NCBI RefSeq assembly: GCF_001672755.1
Contig: NZ_LZKI01000108.1
Location: forward strand, 1-64,000
Length of the DNA stretch: 64,000 bases
Direction: 5' to 3'
DNA from: Mycobacterium colombiense
Lineage (GTDB): Bacteria; Actinomycetota; Actinomycetes; Mycobacteriales; Mycobacteriaceae
Shown: in pieces, positions 17,733-27,133 of the stretch
Position numbering within the stretch: position 1 is the stretch's first letter
Layout: the number at the start of each line of letters is the position of its first letter
Notes under the pieces: model-generated
Told to the model about the DNA's origin: nothing
What the model saw: the letters and a program-made list of their open reading frames with translations, nothing else
The model's database searches: none
Made by a program: the position numbers and the translations under genes

Positions 17733-19592
17733 ATGACCACCGCTGACACGCCCTGCGGACCCACCGACGTACCGCAGGACGTCGACATCGACGCGATGCG
17801 GGCCCGCTACGCCCAGGAGCGGGAGAAGCGCCTGCGCAAGGACGGCGGCGCGCAGTACCTCGAACTCGACGGTGACCTGGCCGACCTCTACGAGGTGGAC
17901 CCGTACACGCCGGTGGCCGACCGCGACCCGATCCACGATGACATCGAGGTGGTCGTCCTCGGCGGCGGATTCGCCGGATTGTTGTCGGGCGCCTACCTGA
18001 AAAAGGCCGGCGTGCAAGATGTTCGGATCATCGACATGGCCGGGGACTTCGGCGGAGTGTGGTACTGGAACCGCTTCCCGGGCATCCAGTGCGACAACGA
18101 CGCCTACTGCTACATCCCGATGCTCGAGGAACTCGGCTTCGTGCCGAGCAAGAAGTTCGCCGACGGCGCCGAGATCTTCGCGCACTGCCAGGCCATGGGC
18201 AAGCACTTCGACCTCTACGACGGCGCGATCTTCTCGACGCAGGTCGAGATCATGCGCTGGGACGAGGACAGCAAGCGCTGGCGGCTGATCACCAACCGCG
18301 GCGACGACATTCGCGCGCGGTTCGTGGTGATGGCGCAGGGCTCGTACAACAAGCCAAAGCTGCCCGGCATCCCCGGTATCAAGGAGTATCTGGACGCCGG
18401 CGGCCACGCGTTCCATTCCGCGCGCTGGGACTACGACTACACCGGCGGCGACTCGACAGGCGGCCTGCACAAGCTGGCCGACAAGCGGGTCGCGCTCGTC
18501 GGCACGGGCGCCACCGGCGTACAGCTGGTTCCGCATCTCGGCCGGGATGCCAAACAGCTGTTCGTGTTCCAGCGCACCCCGTCGTCGGTGGACATGCGCG
18601 CCAACACGCCCACCGACCCGGCCTGGGCGGCGGCCCTGCGGCCCGGTTGGCAGGAGGAGCGCAAGCGCAACTTCCACAACTGGTCACCGTTTGTCGGGGT
18701 GGTTTTCGGCGAACCGGATCTGGTGTGCGACTTCTGGACCGAATTGGGCCGCAACATGACCGCCCGGATCGCCGCCAGCCCGGATCCCGCCTCGCTGGGA
18801 GTCGAGGAGATCATGGCGATACGGGAGGAGGAGGACTACAAGATCATGGAGCGGCTGCGGCGCCGCGTGGCCGCACTGGTCGACGACCCCGACACCGCCG
18901 AGGCGCTCAAGCCGTACTACCGCTTCATGTGCAAGCGGCCGTGTTCGAGCGAGACGTACCTGCCTGCGTTCAACCTGCCCAACGTGACGCTGGTGGACGT
19001 GTCGGAATCCAAGGGCGTGGAACGCCTGACGGAGAAGGGCATTGTCGCCAACGGCGTTGAGTACGAGGTCGATTGCGTCGTATTCGCCAGCGGGTTCGAG
19101 ATCTCCACGGAGATCAGTCGCCGCTTCGCGGTCGACGTCATCGAGGGCCGAGACGGGCTGTCGCTGTTCGACTACTGGCACGACAGGTACCAGACGCTGC
19201 ACGGCATGACCACCCGCGGATTCCCCAACCAGTTCTTCACCGGCTTCATCCAGGGCGGCGTCTCGGCCAACACCACCGCGATGTTCGAGCAGCAGGCCGA
19301 GCACATCGCCTACATCATCGCCGAGGCGCAGAAACGCGGCGCGACCACCGTCGAACCCAGCCGGGAGGGCCAGGACGGCTGGGTCAGGACGGTCGCCGAA
19401 CTCGCGATCGACAACTCGGCATTCGAGATGTCCTGCACCCCTGGCTATTACAACAACGAGGGGCAGGGTGGCGCCAAAGACAACGGTGCGTTCCTCGGCG
19501 ACTTCTACTCGCCGGGCTTCTACGCTTTCGGTGACCTGCTCGCCGAGTGGCGCGCCAGGGGCGACCTGGAAGGTCTGGTCTTGGACGCATGA
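17733..19592 (+). CDS. Flavin-containing Baeyer-Villiger-type monooxygenase
   Basis: A 619-residue FAD/NADPH monooxygenase of the long BVMO type (PAMO/cyclododecanone monooxygenase size). The FAD motif is VVLGGGFAGLLSG, followed by FGGVWYWNRFPGIQCDNDAYCY, which is strongly BVMO-like. The NADPH motif is VALVGTGATGVQLV, and the later FASGFEIST motif is present. The BVMO fingerprint reads AGGHAFHSARWD, so the first Phe of FxGxxxHxxxW is replaced by Ala while Gly, His and Trp are kept. It would convert a ketone into an ester or lactone using O2 and NADPH. It lies between the Rieske oxygenase and an SDR, with an ATGA overlap at its end. Confidence 0.93.
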   Translation: MTTADTPCGPTDVPQDVDIDAMRARYAQEREKRLRKDGGAQYLELDGDLADLYEVDPYTPVADRDPIHDDIEVVVLGGGFAGLLSGAYLKKAGVQDVRIIDMAGDFGGVWYWNRFPGIQCDNDAYCYIPMLEELGFVPSKKFADGAEIFAHCQAMGKHFDLYDGAIFSTQVEIMRWDEDSKRWRLITNRGDDIRARFVVMAQGSYNKPKLPGIPGIKEYLDAGGHAFHSARWDYDYTGGDSTGGLHKLADKRVALVGTGATGVQLVPHLGRDAKQLFVFQRTPSSVDMRANTPTDPAWAAALRPGWQEERKRNFHNWSPFVGVVFGEPDLVCDFWTELGRNMTARIAASPDPASLGVEEIMAIREEEDYKIMERLRRRVAALVDDPDTAEALKPYYRFMCKRPCSSETYLPAFNLPNVTLVDVSESKGVERLTEKGIVANGVEYEVDCVVFASGFEISTEISRRFAVDVIEGRDGLSLFDYWHDRYQTLHGMTTRGFPNQFFTGFIQGGVSANTTAMFEQQAEHIAYIIAEAQKRGATTVEPSREGQDGWVRTVAELAIDNSAFEMSCTPGYYNNEGQGGAKDNGAFLGDFYSPGFYAFGDLLAEWRARGDLEGLVLDA

Positions 19593-20524
19593 CGGTCGCA
19601 AGGTTTGACGACCGCGTCGCCGTGGTGACCGGAGCCGGCCGCGGGCTCGGCCGCTCCTACGCCATGCTCTTGGCCTCGCGCGGGGCCAAGGTGGTGGTCA
19701 ACGACGCCGGCGGCAACCTTCACGGTGACGGGGCCGACGACGGGCCGGCCGAGCAGGTGGTCGCCGAGATCACCGCGGCCGGGGGAGAGGCGGTCGCATG
19801 CAGCGCCTCGGTGGCCACCCGCGAAGGCGGGCAGGAAATCATCCAGACGGCGGTCGACTACTTCGGCGGCATCGACATCCTGATTCACAACGCCGGCAAC
19901 GTCCGCCGCGGCTCGCTCAAGGAGATGAGCTACGAGGATTTCGACGCCGTGCTCGATGTGCATCTGCGTGGCGCCTTCCACGTGGTGCGGCCGGCCTTTC
20001 CGCTGATGTGCGAGGCGGGCTATGGGCGCATCGTGCTGACGTCGTCGATCGGCGGCCTGTACGGAAACCACAACGTGGCCAACTACGCGGCCGCCAAGGC
20101 GGGCGTGATCGGCTTGTCCAATGTCGTCGCGCTCGAAGGCGCCGCTGAGGGCGTGCGATGCAACGCGATCGTGCCGGCCGCGGTGACGCGGATGGCCGAA
20201 GGCATCGATACCTCGGCCTACCCGCCGATGGGCGCGGAGCTCGTCGCGCCGGTCGTGGGCTGGCTCGCGCACGAAACCTGTTCGGTGACCGGCGAATTGT
20301 TCATCGCGCTGGCGGGTCGCGTGGCGCGGGCGGTCATCGTGGAGAGCCCGGGGGTGAGCCGGCCGTCGTGGACCATCGAGGAGGTCGGCAGCCACCTGGA
20401 TGCGATTCGGTACGTCGAGGCGCCGCTCATCTTTCCGGTCGTCCCGGACGGACACAACGAGCACATCCGCTACAGCTTCGAACTGGCTCACCGCTCAACC
20501 GATCAAGGAGCGCTCAATGGCTAG
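19589..20524 (+). CDS. SDR, (3R)-hydroxyacyl-CoA dehydrogenase-like
   Basis: A 311-residue SDR resembling the dehydrogenase domain of peroxisomal multifunctional enzyme type 2. It shows FDDRVAVVTGAGRGLGRSYAMLLASRGAKVVVNDAGG, then HNAG, the catalytic SSIGGLYGNHNVANYAAAKAGVIGLS (YAAAK) and RCNAIVPAAVTRM. The long C-terminal part is also typical of that group. The likely reaction is NAD-dependent oxidation of a 3-hydroxyacyl-CoA. The start ATG overlaps the BVMO stop by four bases; frames reading further upstream are not used. Its end overlaps the CoA-transferase start by 8 bases, with an AAGGAG inside the gene serving that start. Confidence 0.9.
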   Translation: MTVARFDDRVAVVTGAGRGLGRSYAMLLASRGAKVVVNDAGGNLHGDGADDGPAEQVVAEITAAGGEAVACSASVATREGGQEIIQTAVDYFGGIDILIHNAGNVRRGSLKEMSYEDFDAVLDVHLRGAFHVVRPAFPLMCEAGYGRIVLTSSIGGLYGNHNVANYAAAKAGVIGLSNVVALEGAAEGVRCNAIVPAAVTRMAEGIDTSAYPPMGAELVAPVVGWLAHETCSVTGELFIALAGRVARAVIVESPGVSRPSWTIEEVGSHLDAIRYVEAPLIFPVVPDGHNEHIRYSFELAHRSTDQGALNG

Positions 20525-21680
20525 CTCGACGGGCCCGATGGCCGGTGTGCGCGTGATCGACCTCACCGCGATGGTGATGGGCCCGTACTGCACGCAGATC
20601 ATGGCCGACATGGGCGCCGACGTGATCAAAGTCGAACCGCCGCAGGGGGATAACACCCGCTACATCTCGGTGGGACCGGCGCCCGGAATGAGCGGGGTGT
20701 TCGTCAACGTCAACCGCGGCAAGCGCAGCATCGTGCTTGACCTGCAGACCGATGCCGGAACGCGCGCGCTGCGCGCCCTCATCGAGACCGCCGACGTGTT
20801 CATCCACTCGATGCGCGCCAAGGCGATCGCCAAGCTCGGCTTCGGCTACGACGACGTCGCCGCGATCAATCCCGCTGTCGTCTACACCAATTGCTACGGA
20901 TACGGGCGACGCGGGCCCGACCACGACCGTCCCGCCTACGACGACACGATCCAGGCCGAATGCGGCCTGCCGGCGGTGCAACAGCAACTGACCGGCGAGG
21001 CGGACTATGTCGGAACCATCATGGCCGACAAGATCGCCGGGCTGACGGCGCTGTACGCGACGACGATGGCGCTGTTCCACCGCGAGCGCACCGGACAGGG
21101 GCAAGAAGTCGAGGTTGCCATGTTCGAGACCATGGCCTCGTTCATGCTCGTCGAACACGCCAACGGTGCCCTGTTCGACCCCCCGCTGGGGCCGGCGGTG
21201 TATCCGCGCACCGTGGCGCCCAACCGCCGGCCGTACCGCACCAGCGACGGCTACATCGCCGCGCTGATCTACAACGACAAGCACTGGAACGCCTTCATGA
21301 AAGCCGTTCAGCCGCCGTGGGCCAGCGATCTGTATTCGACCCTGGAGCAGCGAGCCCGTGAGATCGATACCGTCTACGGGCTGGTCGCCGAGACCATGAA
21401 GGAGCGGACTACCGCCGAGTGGCTGCAGCTGCTGCGCGAACTCGAGATTCCGGCCGCGCCGCTGAACACGCCCGGTGCGCTATTCGACGACCCGCATCTC
21501 AACGCCGTCGGCATGTTCGAGACGGTGGACAGCCCGCACGGGCCGGTGCGCTTCCCCGGCGTACCCACCTGGTTCTCCCAGACACCGGGCCGCGTCGCCG
21601 GGCCCGCGCCCGAGCTCGGCGCCCATACCGCGGAGATCCTCGACCAGCTGGGTCTCGCCGTCGATGCGAACCCGGGATAA
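20517..21680 (+). CDS. Class III CoA-transferase (CaiB/BaiF family)
   Basis: A 387-residue family III CoA-transferase. The N-terminal pattern is VRVIDLTAMVMGPYCTQIMADMGADVIKVEPPQGDNTR. Later come FVNVNRGKRSIVLDLQ, the conserved DKIAGLTALYATTMALFHRERTGQGQEVEVAMFETMASFM block and APNRRPYRTSDGYIAA. The family nucleophile, an Asp in the middle of the protein, plausibly lies in the AYDDTIQAECG segment. It transfers CoA between carboxylic acids without ATP; oxalyl-, formyl- or hydroxyacyl-CoA donors are common in the family. It sits directly before a TPP lyase of the oxalyl-CoA decarboxylase/2-hydroxyacyl-CoA lyase superfamily, so it may supply that enzyme's acyl-CoA substrate. Confidence 0.92.
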   Translation: MASSTGPMAGVRVIDLTAMVMGPYCTQIMADMGADVIKVEPPQGDNTRYISVGPAPGMSGVFVNVNRGKRSIVLDLQTDAGTRALRALIETADVFIHSMRAKAIAKLGFGYDDVAAINPAVVYTNCYGYGRRGPDHDRPAYDDTIQAECGLPAVQQQLTGEADYVGTIMADKIAGLTALYATTMALFHRERTGQGQEVEVAMFETMASFMLVEHANGALFDPPLGPAVYPRTVAPNRRPYRTSDGYIAALIYNDKHWNAFMKAVQPPWASDLYSTLEQRAREIDTVYGLVAETMKERTTAEWLQLLRELEIPAAPLNTPGALFDDPHLNAVGMFETVDSPHGPVRFPGVPTWFSQTPGRVAGPAPELGAHTAEILDQLGLAVDANPG

Positions 21681-21724
21681 CGCTTACCCAACGAAATACC
21701 TTGTGAATGAAGGAGTTTCCCACA

Positions 21725-23437
21725 ATGGCCGTCCCAGTCTACAAACGCATCCTCGACCTGTTCGAGGCCGAGGGCGTGAATACGATCTTCGGTATCCCCG
21801 ACCCGAACTTCGTGCACATGTTCGCCGAGGCCGACGCCCGTGGATGGTCCGTGGTCGCGCCGCACCACGAGCTGAGCGCCGGGTTCATGGCAGAGGCGGC
21901 GTCGCGCATGACGGGCAAGCCCGGCCTGTGCATCGGCACCCTCGGCCCGGGCATGGCCAACATCGCCGGAGCGATCCAGTGCGCGCTGGTGGAGAACTCG
22001 CCGGTGATCTTCCTCGGCGGGCAGCGGGCCCGGGTCACCGAGCGTCGGGTCCGGCGCGGACGAATCCAATTCGTGCAGCAGGAACCGCTTTTCGCCGCTT
22101 CGGTCAAGTACAGCAGCTCGATCGAGTACGCCGACCAGACCGACGAGATCATCCACGAGGCCATCCGCAGGTCGATGTCCGGCACCCCGGGCCCGTCCTA
22201 CGTTGAATTCCCGTCGCACGTCATCCTTGAGGAACTCGACGTCGCCGAAGCGCCGAGCCCGTCGGCCTACCGGCTGGTCAACCAGGGCGCCGGCACCCGC
22301 GAGGTGGCCGAGGCGGTGAAGCTGATCCGCGAGGCCAAGAGCCCGGTGCTGTTGGTCGGCCACGGCGTGCACACGTCCCGGACCCAACAGGAGGTCAAAG
22401 AACTGGCCGAGTTGATGGCCTGCCCGGTGATCCAGACCTCCGGCGGCACGTCCTACATCCCGGGTCTGCAGGACCGGACCTTCCCGTACCTGTTCTCCCC
22501 GGCCGCCAACGAGGCGGTCGAGGAATCCGACCTGTGCGTCGCGCTGGGTACCGAACTCGGTGAGCCGATGCACTACGGCCGCACCCAGCATTGGGCCGGC
22601 AACGACGCGAGCCGCAAATGGGTGCTCGTGGAGCAGGACCCGACCGCGATCGGGGTGAACCGCCCGGTCGACGTCGCACTGGTCGGCGATCTGCGCGGTG
22701 TGGTGCCACAGCTGGTCTCCGCGCTCAAAGACTCTCCGCGCCAACCCGCGCCCGCGCTGCAGGCCCTGATCGACAAGGACGCGAAAGAGCTTGCGGACAT
22801 GGCGGAATCAGCACCGTCTGGACGCTCGCCGATCCACCCGGCGCGCTACGTCGTCGAGGCCACCAATGCGTTCAACGAGCTCGAGGACGGCATCATGGTG
22901 CGCGACGGCGGCGCGACCGTGATCTTCCAGTGGACCTACTCGCAGTCCAAGCCGCGCGACGTCATCTGGAACCAGAACTTCGGCCACCTCGGCACCGGCC
23001 TGCCGTACGCGGTCGGAGCCTCGGTCGCCGAGGGCGGCAAGCGCCCGGTGATGCTGCTGACCAGCGACTCGGCGTTCCTGTTTCACATCGCCGAGTTGGA
23101 AACCGCTGCCCGGCAGAACCTTCCGCTGGTGTGCGTGGTGGGCGTCGACCACCAGTGGGGCCTCGAGGTGGGCGTGTACAAGCGCACGTTCTCCCAGCCG
23201 TCGCCGCAGCCGGGCGTGCACTGGAGCAAGGACGTCCGCCTCGACAAGGTGGCCGAGGGCTTCGGTTGCCATGGTGAGTACGTCGAGAAAGAAGAGGAGA
23301 TCGGCCCGGCGATCGCTCGCGCCTACGCCAGTGGCAAAGTCGGTGTGGTGCACGTGTGCATCGACCCCAAGGCCAACTCCGAGGAGATGCCCAAGTACGA
23401 CCGATTCCGGACCTGGTACGCCGAAGGCACTCAGTAA
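21725..23437 (+). CDS. Thiamine-pyrophosphate enzyme (acetolactate synthase/acyl-CoA lyase superfamily)
   Basis: A 570-residue TPP enzyme with the three-domain order of the POX/acetolactate synthase superfamily. The PYR domain carries the catalytic Glu49 (APHHELSAGFMAEA) and GTLGPGMANIAGAI. A central Rossmann-like domain follows, then the PP domain. The TPP/Mg signature is odd: TSDSAFLFHIAELET has Asp448 but Ser where Gly is usual, and the distal end reads GVDHQWG, so the usual NN/ND pair is VD. Start at 21725 is chosen because AAGGAG sits 9 bases before it, inside an alternative longer frame. The reaction cannot be fixed; a C-C lyase or decarboxylase feeding the next gene's aldehyde dehydrogenase is plausible. 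Confidence 0.88.
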   Translation: MAVPVYKRILDLFEAEGVNTIFGIPDPNFVHMFAEADARGWSVVAPHHELSAGFMAEAASRMTGKPGLCIGTLGPGMANIAGAIQCALVENSPVIFLGGQRARVTERRVRRGRIQFVQQEPLFAASVKYSSSIEYADQTDEIIHEAIRRSMSGTPGPSYVEFPSHVILEELDVAEAPSPSAYRLVNQGAGTREVAEAVKLIREAKSPVLLVGHGVHTSRTQQEVKELAELMACPVIQTSGGTSYIPGLQDRTFPYLFSPAANEAVEESDLCVALGTELGEPMHYGRTQHWAGNDASRKWVLVEQDPTAIGVNRPVDVALVGDLRGVVPQLVSALKDSPRQPAPALQALIDKDAKELADMAESAPSGRSPIHPARYVVEATNAFNELEDGIMVRDGGATVIFQWTYSQSKPRDVIWNQNFGHLGTGLPYAVGASVAEGGKRPVMLLTSDSAFLFHIAELETAARQNLPLVCVVGVDHQWGLEVGVYKRTFSQPSPQPGVHWSKDVRLDKVAEGFGCHGEYVEKEEEIGPAIARAYASGKVGVVHVCIDPKANSEEMPKYDRFRTWYAEGTQ

Positions 23438-23467
23438 GCCCACATCGCTAAGAAAGGGATCGATGTC

Positions 23468-24898
23468 ATGCGCGAATACTTGAAGTTTTACATCGACGGA
23501 AAATGGGTCGACCCGGTGCGGCCCAACACTTTCGACGTGGAAAACCCGGCGACCGAGCAGGTTTCCGGGAAGATCTCGCTGGGTTCGGCGGCCGACGTCG
23601 ACGTGGCGGTGCAGGCCGCCCGGCGGGCCTTCGCCGGCTGGTCATTGAGCACCCGCGAACAGCGCCTGGACCTGCTGCAGGCCATCCTCGCGGAATACCA
23701 GAAGCGGGCGGGCGACATCGCCGCGGCGATCACCGAGGAGATCGGCGCGCCGCCCTCGCTGGCCGCGGGGCCGCAGGTCTTCCTGGGGATCGGCCACCTG
23801 ACGACGGCCATCGACGCGCTGAAGAACTTTCCGTTTGAAGAGCAGCGCGGGGAGACGCTGATCGCCAAGGAGCCCATCGGCGTCTGCGGTTTGATCACGC
23901 CATGGAACTGGCCGATCAACCAGGTCGCGGTCAAGGTCTACCCGGCGCTGGCAACCGGCTGCACGGTCGTCTTGAAACCGTCTGAGGTGGCGCCGTATTC
24001 GCCCTACCTCTTCGCCGAGGTCCTCGACGCCGCCGGCGTGCCGGCGGGCGTGTTCAACCTGGTCAACGGCGACGGCGCGGGCGTGGGCGCGGCCTTGGCG
24101 GCCCACTCCGACATCGACATGGTGTCGTTCACCGGCTCCACGCGCGCCGGCATCGAGGTGGCCAAGAACGCCGCCGCGACGGTCAAGCGCGTGACCCAGG
24201 AGCTCGGCGGCAAGAGCCCCAACATCGTTCTGGACGACAGTGCTTTCGCCGAAAGCGTCAGCGCCGGCGTGGCCAACATGATGCCCAACTCGGGGCAGAG
24301 CTGTAACGCGCCGTCGCGCATGCTGGTGCCGAATTCCCGGATGGACGAGGCGATTACCCTCGCGCGTGCGGTGGCCGAGCAAGTACAGGTGGGTAACCCC
24401 GACGATGCCAGGGCGATCGGCCCGGTGGCGTCGAGGGCCCAGTTCGAGAAGGTGCAGCGCCTGATCCAGCAGGGCATCGACGAGGGCGCGACCGTGGCGG
24501 CGGGAGGCCCGGGCCGCCCGGACGGGTTGGACCAGGGTTACTACGTCAAGCCGACCGTCTTCGCGAATGTCACCAACGACATGACGATCGCGCGCGAGGA
24601 GATCTTCGGGCCGGTGCTGTGCATTCTCGGCTACGACGACCTGGACCAGGCCGTCGAGATCGCCAACGACACCGAATACGGCCTCGCCGGCTACGTTTCG
24701 GGCGCCGACCTGGACAAGGCTCGTGAGGTGGCCCGCAAGATCCGTGCGGGATGGGTGACCATAAATCACGCCTTCGACATGAACGCGCCATTCGGCGGCT
24801 ACAAGCGCAGCGGCAACGGCCGCGAGTGGAGCGCCTTCGCCTTCGAGGAGTACCTGGAAGTCAAGAGCACCCTGGGCTACGCGCCTGACAAGGCCTGA
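23468..24898 (+). CDS. NAD(P)-dependent aldehyde dehydrogenase
   Basis: A 476-residue aldehyde dehydrogenase superfamily member. It shows [33 protein letters not shown] (cofactor region with the Asn/Lys pair), [13 protein letters not shown], the general-base Glu in [13 protein letters not shown] and the catalytic Cys279 in [12 protein letters not shown]. The C-terminal EEIFGPVL and [13 protein letters not shown] motifs are intact. The start is ATG at 23468 after AAAGGGATC. It lies 30 bp after the TPP enzyme gene and is the last gene of the plus arm, so it probably oxidises the aldehyde released by that enzyme to an acid. Confidence 0.94.
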   Translation: MREYLKFYIDGKWVDPVRPNTFDVENPATEQVSGKISLGSAADVDVAVQAARRAFAGWSLSTREQRLDLLQAILAEYQKRAGDIAAAITEEIGAPPSLAAGPQVFLGIGHLTTAIDALKNFPFEEQRGETLIAKEPIGVCGLITPWNWPINQVAVKVYPALATGCTVVLKPSEVAPYSPYLFAEVLDAAGVPAGVFNLVNGDGAGVGAALAAHSDIDMVSFTGSTRAGIEVAKNAAATVKRVTQELGGKSPNIVLDDSAFAESVSAGVANMMPNSGQSCNAPSRMLVPNSRMDEAITLARAVAEQVQVGNPDDARAIGPVASRAQFEKVQRLIQQGIDEGATVAAGGPGRPDGLDQGYYVKPTVFANVTNDMTIAREEIFGPVLCILGYDDLDQAVEIANDTEYGLAGYVSGADLDKAREVARKIRAGWVTINHAFDMNAPFGGYKRSGNGREWSAFAFEEYLEVKSTLGYAPDKA

Positions 24899-25061
24899 CG
24901 CGCCGGACCGAAATCCGAACGCAGCGCGGCGAAAAACACCTCGCGTGTCCTCCACCTGATCGTGCGCGCCCGCCTCTAGGCTGGCTTGCTGAACTCAACA
25001 GGAGGGGCAGCGACGTATCGGCATCAACCATGGCGCCGGGCGAGATGGTAGTTACGGCGCG

Positions 25062-27131
25062 CTGACAGCAAGCACCGAGCCGGGCGGGTCTCACCCCGCA
25101 CCGGCTCGTCGTACTCGGCCCCGATGGGTCGCCCCCATCCGCCGCGTCGGCCGGCTGGCGATCTGGGACCGGCCGGAGCGGGCCAGTGGGATCCCGGCAC
25201 TCGACGGACTGCGCGCGATCGCGGTTGCGCTGGTGCTGATCGGGCACGGCGGCATCCCCGGCGTCAGCGGCGGATTCATCGGCGTCGACATCTTTTTCGT
25301 CCTCAGTGGATTCTTGATCACCTCGCTGCTGCTGGACGAGCTGGGCCGCACCGGCCGTATCGAGCTGACCGGTTTCTGGATCCGCCGCGCCCGGCGACTG
25401 CTGCCCGCGCTGGTGCTGATGGTGCTCACCGTGGCCGCGGCCCGCCAACTGCTGCCCGACCGGTCGCTGACCGGGTTGCGGGATGACGCCATCGCGGCCT
25501 TCGTGTGGATGGCGAACTGGCGGTTCGTCGCCCAGAAGACCGACTACTTCACCCAGGGTGCGCCGCCCTCGCCGCTACAGCACACCTGGTCACTCGGGGT
25601 GGAGGAGCAGTACTACTTCGTCTGGCCGGTGCTGCTCATCGCGGTCACCCTGCTTCTCGCCGCCCGCGCCAGGCGCCGCTCGACCCGGGCCACCGTCGGC
25701 GGTGTGCGGTTCGCCACGTTCCTGATCGCCATCGTGGGGGCACTGGCCTCGGCTGCGCTCGCCATCGTCATGACGTCGGATGGCACCCGCGATCGGATCT
25801 ACTTCGGCACCGACACCCGCGCGCAGGCGTTGCTGGTGGGCGCCGCGTCGGCCGCCCTCCTGGTTCGGGACTGGCCGTCGATGAACCGCGGCTGGTGCAT
25901 GATCCGCACCCGATGGGGGCGCCGGGTCGCCCGCGTCCTGCCGCTGCTCGGGTTGGCGGGTCTGGCGGCGGCGACGCACTACGCCACCGGCGCCAGCGGC
26001 GAATTCCGGCACGGCCTGCTGATCGGGGTCGCGATTGCGGCGGTGATCGTGATCGCGCCCGTCGCGCTGGAGCAGCGCGGCCTCGTCGCCCGGGTGCTCG
26101 CGTTGCGCCCGCTGGTGTGGCTGGGAACCATCTCCTACGGGGTTTACCTGTGGCATTGGCCAATCTTCCTGGCGCTCAACGGCGAACGCACCGGATGGTC
26201 CGGGCTGCCGTTGTTCGCCGCGCGGTGCGGCGCCACGCTGGTACTGGCCGCGGCATCGTATTGGCTGCTCGAACAACCCATCCGGCGCTGGCGCCCGGCG
26301 CGGGTACCGCTGCTGCCGCTGGCGGCGGCGACCGTCGCCAGCGCCGCCGCGGTGACGCTGCTGGTGGTCCCGGTTGGCACCGGGCCCGGTCTGCGCGAGG
26401 TCGGCCTACCGCCGGGCGTCTCGGCGGTCGCGGCGATCTCGCCGTCGCCGCCCGGCGCCGGCCGGCCCCGAGATGCGAACCGGCCGTTCACCGTTTCGGT
26501 GTTCGGTGATTCGATCGGGTGGACCTGGATGCACTACCTGCCCCCGACGCCGGGGTTCACGTTCCTCGACCACACCGTCATCGGATGCAGCCTGGTGCGC
26601 GGCACGCCGTATCGCTACATCGGTCAGACTCTCGAGCAACGATCCGAATGCGACGGCTGGCCGATTCGCTGGTCGAGGCAGGTCAGCCAGGATCAGCCTG
26701 ACGTCGCGCTGCTGGTCATCGGCCGCTGGGAAACGGTGGACCGGGTCAACGAGGGCCAGTGGACCCACATCGGCGACCCGACGTTCGACGCCTACCTCAA
26801 CGGCGAGCTCGAACGGGCGCTGACCATCGTGGGTGCCACCGGTGTCCACGTGGTGGTCGCCACAGTCCCCTACAGCCGGGGCGGTGAAAAGCCGGACGGC
26901 CGGCTGTATCCGGAGGACCAGCCGGACCGCGTCAACCTGTGGAACACCATGTTGCGCAAGACCGTCAGCCACCACCCGAACGTCGCGATCCTCGACCTGA
27001 ACAAGAAGCTGTGCCCCGACGGTGTCTACACCGCCAAGGTGGACGGCATCAAGGTGCGCAGCGACGGCGTCCACCTCACCCCCGAAGGGGTGAAGTGGCT
27101 GACGCCGTGGCTCGAGGAATCGCTGAGGTAG
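25062..27131 (+). CDS. Acyltransferase 3/SGNH membrane protein (Rv0111-like), start codon unclear
   Basis: An integral-membrane O-acyltransferase of the OafA/acyltransferase-3 type fused to a C-terminal SGNH domain. The N-terminal motif IPALDGLRAIAVALVLIGHGG and FIGVDIFFVLSGFLIT are followed by about ten membrane segments (PLQHTWSLGVEEQYYFVWP, GVYLWHWPIFL). The SGNH part has FTVSVFGDSIGW and SDGVHLTPEGVKW. The first ATG/GTG/TTG in frame is GTG 25233, inside the first membrane helix and after the conserved LDGLR motif, so it cannot be the true start. The open frame runs back to a stop at 24990-24992 with no standard start codon. CTG 25062 is used here as a placeholder close to the length of the M. 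tuberculosis protein. Confidence 0.85.
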   Translation: MTASTEPGGSHPAPARRTRPRWVAPIRRVGRLAIWDRPERASGIPALDGLRAIAVALVLIGHGGIPGVSGGFIGVDIFFVLSGFLITSLLLDELGRTGRIELTGFWIRRARRLLPALVLMVLTVAAARQLLPDRSLTGLRDDAIAAFVWMANWRFVAQKTDYFTQGAPPSPLQHTWSLGVEEQYYFVWPVLLIAVTLLLAARARRRSTRATVGGVRFATFLIAIVGALASAALAIVMTSDGTRDRIYFGTDTRAQALLVGAASAALLVRDWPSMNRGWCMIRTRWGRRVARVLPLLGLAGLAAATHYATGASGEFRHGLLIGVAIAAVIVIAPVALEQRGLVARVLALRPLVWLGTISYGVYLWHWPIFLALNGERTGWSGLPLFAARCGATLVLAAASYWLLEQPIRRWRPARVPLLPLAAATVASAAAVTLLVVPVGTGPGLREVGLPPGVSAVAAISPSPPGAGRPRDANRPFTVSVFGDSIGWTWMHYLPPTPGFTFLDHTVIGCSLVRGTPYRYIGQTLEQRSECDGWPIRWSRQVSQDQPDVALLVIGRWETVDRVNEGQWTHIGDPTFDAYLNGELERALTIVGATGVHVVVATVPYSRGGEKPDGRLYPEDQPDRVNLWNTMLRKTVSHHPNVAILDLNKKLCPDGVYTAKVDGIKVRSDGVHLTPEGVKWLTPWLEESLR

Positions 27132-27133
27132 TC

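Noticed and set aside
7785..24898. Catabolic island as an integrated mobile element
   Set aside because: No integrase, transposase, tRNA or direct repeats were seen at the edges, and base composition looks like its neighbours, so recent transfer is not supported.
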